Positions 1 through 5,423 of a DNA stretch of 5,423 bases are shown here, piece by piece. Every line of letters starts with the position of its first letter. The stretch's first letter is position 1. The translations under genes were made by a program, and so were the position numbers. The notes beneath the pieces are model-generated. The model did no database searches. It was not told where the DNA came from and saw only the letters and a list, made by a program, of their open reading frames with translations. This stretch comes from an uncultured Eubacterium sp. (GTDB taxonomy: Bacteria; Bacillota_A; Clostridia; Lachnospirales; Lachnospiraceae): positions 1 to 5,423 of the forward strand of contig CAOKJJ010000258.1 in NCBI GenBank assembly GCA_948468465.1, given 5' to 3'.

Positions 1-161
1 TGACGAACCAGGTCGGTTCGTTTGTCGACGCGTTTCAGGGGATCAACATGTTTGGCGACGCGACGCAGGTAGGGACGATTATTTCGATTGCAATTGTGAT
101 GGCAGTCAGCATGGTTCTGACTGTTCTGGCAGGTTTTATGAGGCGCGAAAAGGAAGTATGA
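1..161 (+). CDS. C-terminal end of a membrane protein, possibly a transporter subunit (partial)
   Basis: An open frame enters from the left edge and gives 52 residues before a TGA at 159-161. The first about 20 residues are mixed and partly polar. Residues 24-45 form one clear hydrophobic helix (from VGTIIS to VLAGF), followed by a charged tail, RREKEV. A final transmembrane helix with a short basic cytoplasmic tail is what the end of many transport permeases looks like. The position directly before an intracellular glycosidase, with a 4-base overlap, suggests sugar uptake, for example a binding-protein-dependent ABC permease. That assignment is inference: no family signature, such as the ABC permease EAA loop, lies in the visible part. 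The 5' end is outside the window. Confidence 0.6.
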   Translation, partial: TNQVGSFVDAFQGINMFGDATQVGTIISIAIVMAVSMVLTVLAGFMRREKEV

Positions 162-2638
162 GAAGAAAATCATTTAATGAAAACTGGATTTGTTACCAGG
201 ACGGGAAAAAGGAAGCGGCCTTTGCCGTTTCTCTTCCCCATGATGCCATGCTGCTGGACGAAAGACGTCAGGGCAGCGCGGGCGGAGTTAATAATGGCTG
301 GATCGACGCGAAGGACTACACCTATGAAAAAACGTTTACGGTTCCGCAGCAGTGGCAGGAATCGGATATCATATTTTATTTCGAGGGCGTTTATCATAAA
401 GCGGCGGTATATCTAAATGGAGAAAAGATCTGCTGCCATGATTACGGCTATACGGGATTTTTCGTAAACGCAACCGGAAAACTGCGCTGCGGAGCGGAAA
501 ATACGCTGAAGGTGACAGCAATAAACAGTGACCAGCCGAATTGCAGATGGTATTCGGGCACGGGCATCTACCGTCCGGTATGGCTGTATAAGCTGCCAAA
601 GCAGCATATCTGTCTGCAGGGGGTAAAAATTACTGCGCTGGATTATGTAAATCCAAAAATCCGTGTGCAAGTGCAGTCAAACGCAGGCGGAAATATCAAG
701 GTGGAGATTCTTGACAAAAATACGCGGCAAAATGACGCTCAGAAAACAGATGCACTGCAGGTTCTCTGGTCCGCACAGGGAACAACGGACGGAAATTTTG
801 TTTGTGACATGGAGCTGGACGGCGCGGAGTGCTGGGACACGCAGCACCCAAATCTTTATATCTGCCGTGTGACATTTGAAGAGGATGTATGCGAGGAACC
901 TTTTGGAATCCGCATCGTAACATGTGATACCCAAAATGGTTTTACACTGAACGGAGAGCGGGTCATTCTCCGGGGTGCCTGCGTCCACCATGACAATGGC
1001 ATTCTGGGCGCCTGCGCTTACGATTTCGCGGAATACCGGAAAATTCGGCTGTTAAAAGAAAGCGGCTACAATGCCGTACGTTCGGCGCACAATCCGTGCT
1101 CTGAGGCAATGCTGCGGGCCTGCGATGAACTGGGCATGCTAATGATGGACGAATATACCGATATGTGGTATATTCATAAGACAAAGAACGATTATGCAGC
1201 GGAGGTAGAGACGCATTATCAGGAAGACCTAAAGGCGATTGTAGACAAGGATTACAACCATCCGAGCGTGGTCATGTATTCGACAGGAAACGAAGTGGCG
1301 GAGACAGCCCAGAAACGAGGTATCAGGCTGTGCGGCAGTCTGACTGAGCGGCTGCATGAGCTGGACGCAACGCGCCCTGTGACCTGCGGCGTCAATATCT
1401 TTTTCAATTTTTTAAGCTCTATGGGATTTGGCGTCTACAGTGACAAAAAGGCGGAACAGGAAATAAAAAACGCGAAAAAGAAAAAGGCGGTAGGCAGCGA
1501 GTTTTTCAATAACCTTGCGGGCCTGATGGGTTCGGATTTTATGAAGTTCGGAGCAACCTTATATCCATGTGACCTGAAAACACGGGATGCGTTTGCAGCC
1601 ATGGATGTTGCAGGCTACAATTATGGCATCAGACGCTATGAACATGATCTGAAAAAGTATCCGCAGCGTATCATTGTAGGAAGTGAGACCTTCTGCTCAG
1701 ATGCGTATGCTTTTTGGGAAACGGCAAAAAAACATCCGCGCATTATCGGTGATTTTGTATGGTCTGGCATGGATTATCTTGGAGAGGTAGGCGTTGGAAG
1801 CTGGGAGTACAGTGACTACGCGCCTGACTTCTCACACCAGGCAGGATGGGTGGCAGCGGGCTCCGGCAGAATTGACCTCACAGGCAGAGCGCTTGCGGAA
1901 ATGACATACACGAGAGTGGCGTTTGAGCTGGAAAAAATCGGAATCGGCGTAGTGCCGGTACCATACGCGCGGCAAAAACATTCTCCGTCGGCATGGAAGA
2001 TGACAAATGCCATCGAGAGCTGGTCCTGGCGGGGCTGCAGCGGCCAAAAGACGCAGGTTGAGGTCTATGCGCGGGCCGACCACATCTCTTTGTTTGTAAA
2101 TGGAACATGTGTCGGAACCAAAAAGCCGCAGGGAGACTGCCGGGTAGTATTTGATGCAATCTACCAGAACGGAAGCGTACGTGCAGTCGCTTATGACGCG
2201 AAAGAACAAGTGATTGCTGAGAAGGAGTTAAAAACTGCCGGACAAGAGACTGTGCTGACCGTAAAACCAGAACAAAGCTATGTTGGCAAAGACGATTTGT
2301 GCTACGTCCGTCTGCAGTTTACAGACGAGGAGGGCAAGATCAAGCCGCTGGTGCGCGAGGACATTACCGTGCAGGTAGAGGGCGGCAGGCTTCTTGGACT
2401 TGGCAGCGCCTGCCCGTATTACACAAAAAGCTATTTGGGGAATGTGACGGATACTTACTACGGCGAAGCATTGGCAGTCATCAAACCGGACGGAACCGGA
2501 AAAGTCCGTGTGCATGCCAGAAGTTCACATGCAAAGGGCAGTGCGGAAGTAAACGTGTGCGCGGCACCCGAAGCTTTGAACAAGGCTGCCGTCAGTACGG
2601 CTGCGAACACGTCAGGGGAGAAGGTGGCAGGTGAATGA
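158..2638 (+). CDS. Glycoside hydrolase family 2 protein with DUF4982 and C-terminal domain 5 (beta-galactosidase-like)
   Basis: This is a retaining exo-beta-glycosidase of GH2, 826 residues, probably cytoplasmic because the N-terminus (MRRKSFNENW) has no signal peptide. Domains in order: jelly-roll sugar-binding domain about 1-150, with the family motif YSGTGIYRPVWL at 132-143; Ig-like domain about 155-255; TIM barrel about 260-555, with LRGACVHHD at 271-279 and RSAHNP at 308-313; DUF4982 about 590-680 (IESWSW from 619, then a SLFVNG stretch); GH2 C-terminal domain 5 about 700-806. The acid/base is Glu379 in GNE (377-379) and the nucleophile is Glu510 in GSE; FVWSGMDYLGE around Trp535 is also typical. 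A lysine-rich segment (KKKK at 440-443) lies between the two catalytic glutamates. The last about 20 residues are an Ala-rich tail outside any domain. The start is fixed by the GH2-type N-terminus, by AAGGAAG at 150-156, and by the ATGA overlap with the upstream gene. Beta-galactosidase is the usual label for this architecture, but the sugar cannot be read from sequence; other beta-glycosides are possible. Confidence 0.95.
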   Translation: MRRKSFNENWICYQDGKKEAAFAVSLPHDAMLLDERRQGSAGGVNNGWIDAKDYTYEKTFTVPQQWQESDIIFYFEGVYHKAAVYLNGEKICCHDYGYTGFFVNATGKLRCGAENTLKVTAINSDQPNCRWYSGTGIYRPVWLYKLPKQHICLQGVKITALDYVNPKIRVQVQSNAGGNIKVEILDKNTRQNDAQKTDALQVLWSAQGTTDGNFVCDMELDGAECWDTQHPNLYICRVTFEEDVCEEPFGIRIVTCDTQNGFTLNGERVILRGACVHHDNGILGACAYDFAEYRKIRLLKESGYNAVRSAHNPCSEAMLRACDELGMLMMDEYTDMWYIHKTKNDYAAEVETHYQEDLKAIVDKDYNHPSVVMYSTGNEVAETAQKRGIRLCGSLTERLHELDATRPVTCGVNIFFNFLSSMGFGVYSDKKAEQEIKNAKKKKAVGSEFFNNLAGLMGSDFMKFGATLYPCDLKTRDAFAAMDVAGYNYGIRRYEHDLKKYPQRIIVGSETFCSDAYAFWETAKKHPRIIGDFVWSGMDYLGEVGVGSWEYSDYAPDFSHQAGWVAAGSGRIDLTGRALAEMTYTRVAFELEKIGIGVVPVPYARQKHSPSAWKMTNAIESWSWRGCSGQKTQVEVYARADHISLFVNGTCVGTKKPQGDCRVVFDAIYQNGSVRAVAYDAKEQVIAEKELKTAGQETVLTVKPEQSYVGKDDLCYVRLQFTDEEGKIKPLVREDITVQVEGGRLLGLGSACPYYTKSYLGNVTDTYYGEALAVIKPDGTGKVRVHARSSHAKGSAEVNVCAAPEALNKAAVSTAANTSGEKVAGE

Positions 2639-3225
2639 AAGAAAAATGGACGTCATTTGCTGCATCTCACCAAAAGGCGGCAAAGTGGATCCATCAGCTG
2701 GCATTCTTTTACCTGTTCAGCGTGAGCGTCACTGTTTTTCAGTATTTAATGTTTACGTTTCTGCCTTATGCATTTGGCGTCAGGCTGGCGGGAACAGAGT
2801 TTATGTGGCCCCAGATTCCCATAAATATTGCAGGATACAGTTATAAATGGAACATTCTGGGTTACGATATTATCTATAACGAGACTGGGAAAGTGGTGAT
2901 CGGCGGAGGTCTGGGATATTTTCTCAGCTATGAAATCGGCACTTTTTTGGCACAGTGCATCAACTTCCCGCTGCAGCGGAATATCACATTTAAAAGCCAT
3001 GGAAAAATCTCCTGGCAGATCATGTGGTATTTTATCGCGTGGGTGCTGATTTCCCTGTTCTGCAATGCGATTAACGGGCTGTGGATGCCGATTGCCCAGC
3101 AGTATTTTGCGCCTGGTGTTTATAATCTGTTGGTGACGTTTATTACCGGCGGAGTGTCGATGGTAATTTATTTCTTTGTGTATAAAATTATTTTCCCGGA
3201 GGGGGAAGCTGGGAAGCGGGAGTAG
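2635..3225 (+). CDS. GtrA-like four-helix membrane protein
   Basis: A 196-residue integral membrane protein. Likely membrane segments are 22-43, 88-112, 129-149 and 163-187, with a polar, charged N-terminus and a charged tail (EGEAGKRE). The stretch after helix 2, INFPLQRNITFKSHG (109-123), resembles the N-x-x-x-x-R-x-x-T-F signature after helix 2 of the GtrA/DPMS family. That family includes proteins thought to flip or handle undecaprenyl- or dolichyl-linked sugars for surface glycosylation. It is longer than the usual 120-150 residues because of a loop of about 44 residues between helices 1 and 2 (44-87), rich in Tyr, Trp and Asn. The start overlaps the GH2 stop as ATGA; AAGGTGG at 2621-2627 lies 7 bases before the ATG and is a good ribosome binding site. 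No partner glycosyltransferase is in the window, so the substrate is unknown. GtrA membership is well supported by layout and motif; function is inference. Confidence 0.8.
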   Translation: MKEKWTSFAASHQKAAKWIHQLAFFYLFSVSVTVFQYLMFTFLPYAFGVRLAGTEFMWPQIPINIAGYSYKWNILGYDIIYNETGKVVIGGGLGYFLSYEIGTFLAQCINFPLQRNITFKSHGKISWQIMWYFIAWVLISLFCNAINGLWMPIAQQYFAPGVYNLLVTFITGGVSMVIYFFVYKIIFPEGEAGKRE

Positions 3226-3230
3226 ATATG
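3216..3230 (+). promoter_or_regulatory. Ribosome binding site and start of the response regulator gene
   Basis: GGGAG at 3218-3222 sits 5 bases before the ATG at 3228. It lies within the last codons of the GtrA-like gene, whose TAG is at 3223-3225, leaving only 2 bases between the genes. This fixes the response regulator start, which also agrees with the family N-terminus MIKVAVVDDE. Confidence 0.7.
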
Positions 3231-3938
3231 ATCAAAGTTGCGGTCGTGGATGACGAACAAAAAGCGTTGGACATATTGTGTGATTTTTTTCAAAAGCTGC
3301 AGGCGGAAGTCTGCGAGGAAATTGCAGTAAGCACCTTCACAAGCGGAGAAGCGGTGCTGGCAGGATATGATGATTCTTTTGACTTAATTTGTCTTGATAT
3401 TGATATGTGCGGAAAATCCGGTATGGAAACGGCACGGGAAATACGCAAAAGGGACGGACAGGTTATCATATTGTTTATTACCAACATGGCGCAGATGGCA
3501 ATCCAGGGATACGAGGTGCGCGCGCTGGACTTTATTGTGAAGCCGGTCAGCTACTACTCTTTTTCCATGAAGCTGCGTGGAGCTGTCAATATCATTAAAC
3601 AGCGAAAAAAACGCAATATTTTACTCCAGACAGCGGGCGGTGTCCGAAAAATATCCACAGACCAGCTTTATTACGCAGAAGTAAATGGCCACTATCTTTC
3701 TTATCATACATCGCAGGGCGTATTCAGGCAAAAGGCATCCCTAAAAGAACTGGAAGATAAGCTGGAAGGACTTTCATTTAAGCGGTGCAATAACTGCTAT
3801 CTTGTCAATTTAAAGTATGTGGACTGCGTAAACAAGGATGATATCCAGATTGCAGGCGAGTGGCTGAAAATAAGCCGCCCTCGCAAACGTGAGTTTCTGC
3901 AGGCACTGGCAAACTATATGGGAGGAATTGATTTATGA
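3228..3938 (+). CDS. LytTR-family response regulator (AgrA/VirR-like)
   Basis: A cytoplasmic transcription factor of 236 residues, the normal length for this family. The receiver domain covers about 1-122: acidic pair Asp8-Asp9 in VVDDE, phosphoacceptor Asp57 in CLDIDM, switch Thr85 in FITN, and Lys105-Pro106 in FIVKP. A basic linker (KQRKKR, 124-129) leads into a LytTR DNA-binding domain at about 130-230, with the typical YYAEVNGHYL (148-157), RCNNCYLVNLKYV (186-198) and ISRPRKREF (215-223) stretches. LytTR regulators usually bind pairs of short direct repeats upstream of target promoters; no such promoter is in the window. The usual Pro four residues after the phosphoacceptor (DIxMP) is Cys61 here. 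The kinase gene follows with a 4-base overlap and is the obvious partner. Targets may include this operon, but that is inference. Confidence 0.95.
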   Translation: MIKVAVVDDEQKALDILCDFFQKLQAEVCEEIAVSTFTSGEAVLAGYDDSFDLICLDIDMCGKSGMETAREIRKRDGQVIILFITNMAQMAIQGYEVRALDFIVKPVSYYSFSMKLRGAVNIIKQRKKRNILLQTAGGVRKISTDQLYYAEVNGHYLSYHTSQGVFRQKASLKELEDKLEGLSFKRCNNCYLVNLKYVDCVNKDDIQIAGEWLKISRPRKREFLQALANYMGGIDL

Positions 3939-3940
3939 TG
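3921..3940 (+). promoter_or_regulatory. Strong ribosome binding site for the histidine kinase gene
   Basis: GGAGG at 3921-3925 lies in the end of the regulator gene, 9 bases before the ATG at 3935 and 12 bases before a second in-frame ATG at 3938. The spacing favours the first ATG. The regulator's TGA (3936-3938) overlaps that start, which suggests translational coupling. Confidence 0.75.
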
Positions 3941-5215
3941 CAGCAATGGGAAAAAATATCCTATATAGTACAGTTAATTGCCGCGTGTGCGTTGTTTATG
4001 ATGCACAGCAGAAAACGTGCAAAGTTTGCGCTTCGAATGGTTTTTGGCTCAGGAGCGCTCGTGCTGGCATCCTACGGAGTAAACAGCATTTTGGAAAACC
4101 AGAAATTTTCTGTATGGAGTGTGCTGTATTGGGCGGCATTTCTGCTGGTGTGCGTGCTGCTGATGTATGTTTGTCTGGATGTAAGTGTGCTGCAGGCAGC
4201 GTATGGTGCAATTTGTGCCTGCGCTATGCAGCACGTTGCGTTTGATGTCAGCAGAATATATCTGGAATTTGGAGACAGCAGCTTTGTGCAGGCATTTGTG
4301 TACGCGGTGGTCTATGCGCTCTTTTATTATTTGTTTGCCCGTAAAATAAACGAGTACGGTGACAGCCGCGTTCATCCGCAGACATTGTTCCCGCTGGCAA
4401 CCATTATCATGATTGTGTGGATTCTAAGCGTGATGGAAACTTCTGGCCTGCCCTGGTTTCGGGCAGAGGCAGGGAGCCGGATTTTCTATTGCATTCTTGA
4501 CGGCCTGTGCTGTTTTTACGTGCTCTGGGTGCAGGAAAACCAGCGCGAAAAGCTGATGCTAAAGCAGGAACTGGACGGCATTAACACGGCGTGGATGCTG
4601 CAGAAAGAACAATACGTAATTAAGCAGGAAATTATCGACAGCATTAACCGCAAATGCCACGATCTAAAACACCAGCTCCAGGCGCTGCGGCAGATGACAA
4701 ACGAGGAAGAAAAAGAAGCGTATTTCAATGAGATGGAGCATGATATTATGATTTATGACACTGCCGTGAACACCGGAAACAAAGCGCTGGACGTTATACT
4801 GATGGACAAGGGGCTGTTCTGCAAAAACCATGATATCCAATGGACATGCATGGCAGATGGCTCCTGCCTGAGTTTTATGCGGATTGAAGATATTTACGCA
4901 ATGTTCGGAAATGCGCTTGACAATGCCATTACGGCAGCGATGGCATTGTCAGATCCGCAAAAACGGGTGATATCCTTGAAAATGATTACACAGAATAACA
5001 TTTTGGTCATTCAGGTGCAAAATTACTATGAGGACATACTTCATTTCGAACAGGGGCTTCCTGTGACAACCAAGGGTGACCGGCAGAAGCACGGATACGG
5101 GATGAAGAGCATTCGCCACATTGCAGAAAAATATGGCGGAGCCATTACTGTGGACGCAAAAGATGATATATTTGCACTGCAGGTGCTGATTCCGTTAGAG
5201 ACTTTAGGAACTTAA
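3935..5215 (+). CDS. GHKL-family sensor histidine kinase (AgrC-like)
   Basis: A membrane sensor kinase of 426 residues. The N-terminal half (about 8-199) is a multi-pass membrane domain with roughly six to seven hydrophobic segments (about 8-23, 33-53, 60-81, 84-105, 117-135, 150-168, 182-199) and no large extracellular domain, as in AgrC-type kinases that sense peptides or membrane signals. A charged, probably coiled-coil linker (about 200-240) follows, then the phosphoacceptor His242 in CHDLKHQ, the N box GNALDNAITAA (325-335; Asn326 and Asn330), and a G box HGYGMKSI (386-393) followed by KYGG. The canonical DxGxG segment is not recognisable; VQNYYE (Asn363) stands at about that place, which is common in this family. 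The kinase is expected to phosphorylate the regulator encoded directly upstream. The signal is unknown: no AgrD-like propeptide or AgrB-like processing gene is visible. It is the last gene before the terminator. Confidence 0.95.
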   Translation: MMQQWEKISYIVQLIAACALFMMHSRKRAKFALRMVFGSGALVLASYGVNSILENQKFSVWSVLYWAAFLLVCVLLMYVCLDVSVLQAAYGAICACAMQHVAFDVSRIYLEFGDSSFVQAFVYAVVYALFYYLFARKINEYGDSRVHPQTLFPLATIIMIVWILSVMETSGLPWFRAEAGSRIFYCILDGLCCFYVLWVQENQREKLMLKQELDGINTAWMLQKEQYVIKQEIIDSINRKCHDLKHQLQALRQMTNEEEKEAYFNEMEHDIMIYDTAVNTGNKALDVILMDKGLFCKNHDIQWTCMADGSCLSFMRIEDIYAMFGNALDNAITAAMALSDPQKRVISLKMITQNNILVIQVQNYYEDILHFEQGLPVTTKGDRQKHGYGMKSIRHIAEKYGGAITVDAKDDIFALQVLIPLETLGT

Positions 5216-5339
5216 AAACAATTTCTTGCGCAAAATGGCAAAATTTTGATACTATGCAACAGAATTGACATTGTGTTGCGTTTTTTTTGGATGGCTATGC
5301 GGACGCCGGGTGAGGGGAAAATGGCCTGGCTTGCGGCTC
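5216..5339. other. Intergenic region between convergent frames
   Basis: This 124-base gap separates the kinase stop from the stop of the minus-strand frame. It holds the terminator at 5254-5288. The remainder shows no supported gene, tRNA or promoter. An AT-rich stretch at 5231-5248 can form a weak CAAAAT/ATTTTG hairpin just before the terminator. Confidence 0.6.
5254..5288 (+). terminator. Rho-independent terminator of the operon
   Basis: GCAACA at 5256-5261 pairs with TGTTGC at 5274-5279. Inside it a single G-G mismatch (5262/5273) is followed by AAT/ATT pairing (5263-5265 with 5270-5272) and a TGAC loop. T5255-G5280 and A5254-T5281 can extend the base. Eight T residues follow at 5281-5288. 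It lies 38 bases after the kinase stop and ends the plus-strand operon. Read on the other strand the hairpin lacks a following T run, so it would work in one direction only. Confidence 0.82.
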
Positions 5340-5423
5340 CTACTCCAGAATACTAAGAAACTCTAGGAATTCTGCATGGACGTAGTGGCTGCGTCCGGTC
5401 GCGTCGCGTAATCCGCCCCTGGC
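5340..5423 (-). CDS. C-terminal end of an unidentified minus-strand gene (partial)
   Basis: Reading leftward from the window edge, one frame stays open for 27 codons and ends at a TAG (CTA at 5340-5342 on the plus strand). The peptide starts ARGGLRDATGRSHYV and ends HAEFLEFLSILE. The end looks like a regular amphipathic helix with alternating Phe/Leu and Glu, the sort of composition expected of a real protein C-terminus. A convergent gene also fits the position after an operon terminator. I do not recognise a family. With only 27 codons it could be a chance open frame; sequence beyond the right edge is needed to decide. Confidence 0.4.
   Translation of the reverse strand, partial: ARGGLRDATGRSHYVHAEFLEFLSILE

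Noticed and set aside
1832..2209. Minus-strand open frame of 125 codons inside the GH2 gene
   Set aside because: It is antisense to well-conserved GH2 and DUF4982 sequence; its product is rich in Arg, Cys and Pro and resembles no known protein. It is a shadow of the real gene.
2631..2846. Frame beginning GTG at 2631 overlapping the start of the GtrA-like gene
   Set aside because: It has a clear competing frame with membrane helices and a family motif (2635-3225), and its own product shows no domain.
3690..3938. Possible AgrD-like peptide gene near the kinase start
   Set aside because: No frame other than the regulator carries a ribosome binding site with a short hydrophobic or Cys-containing peptide; the overlapping frame at 3889-4245 has no such features and is a shadow.
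5231..5248. CAAAAT/ATTTTG inverted repeat before the terminator
   Set aside because: It is a six-pair, almost all A-T stem without a T run; too weak to call a separate terminator or binding site.
5265..5293. A perfect TTGACA at 5265-5270 resembling a sigma-A -35 box
   Set aside because: At 17-base spacing the -10 position reads TGGATG, a poor match, and the hexamer lies in the loop and stem of the terminator. It is best explained as part of the hairpin.
5291..5356. Short plus-strand frame of 21 codons beginning ATGGCTATG after the terminator
   Set aside because: There is no ribosome binding site (the ATG follows a T run and GG), it lies downstream of a terminator, and it overlaps the more plausible minus-strand frame.

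Overview
The window looks like chromosomal DNA of a low-to-middle GC Firmicute, most likely a gut-type member of the Clostridia (Lachnospiraceae-like). This is an inference from gene content and style. There is an intracellular GH2 enzyme with a DUF4982 module, an AgrC/AgrA-style GHKL kinase with a LytTR regulator, AGGAG-type ribosome binding sites, and very tight gene packing. No rRNA, tRNA, CRISPR array, insertion sequence or phage gene was seen.

Layout, left to right. Positions 1-161 hold the last 52 codons of a membrane protein, possibly a transporter subunit. Positions 158-2638 encode an 826-residue GH2 glycosidase, 2635-3225 a GtrA-like four-helix membrane protein, 3228-3938 a LytTR response regulator, and 3935-5215 its membrane histidine kinase. 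A rho-independent terminator follows at 5254-5288. The final 84 bases read on the minus strand as the end of an unidentified open frame converging on the operon.

The five plus-strand genes form one co-directional block. Three junctions overlap by 4 bases (ATGA) and one has a 2-base gap, so there is no room for an internal terminator or a dedicated intergenic promoter. The operon start and its promoter lie upstream of the window.

As a working model (inference), the upstream membrane protein may import a glycoside. The cytoplasmic GH2 enzyme, which has no signal peptide, would cleave it. The two-component system would sense an outside or membrane signal and control transcription of this or another locus. 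The role of the GtrA-like protein is open: the family is associated with moving lipid-linked sugars or with cell-surface polysaccharide modification, but no glycosyltransferase is visible here. The combination of a catabolic glycosidase, a GtrA-like protein and a peptide-sensor-style two-component system in one coupled transcript is the most notable aspect of the window. Each gene belongs to a recognisable family, and I did not see a clearly new type of system.
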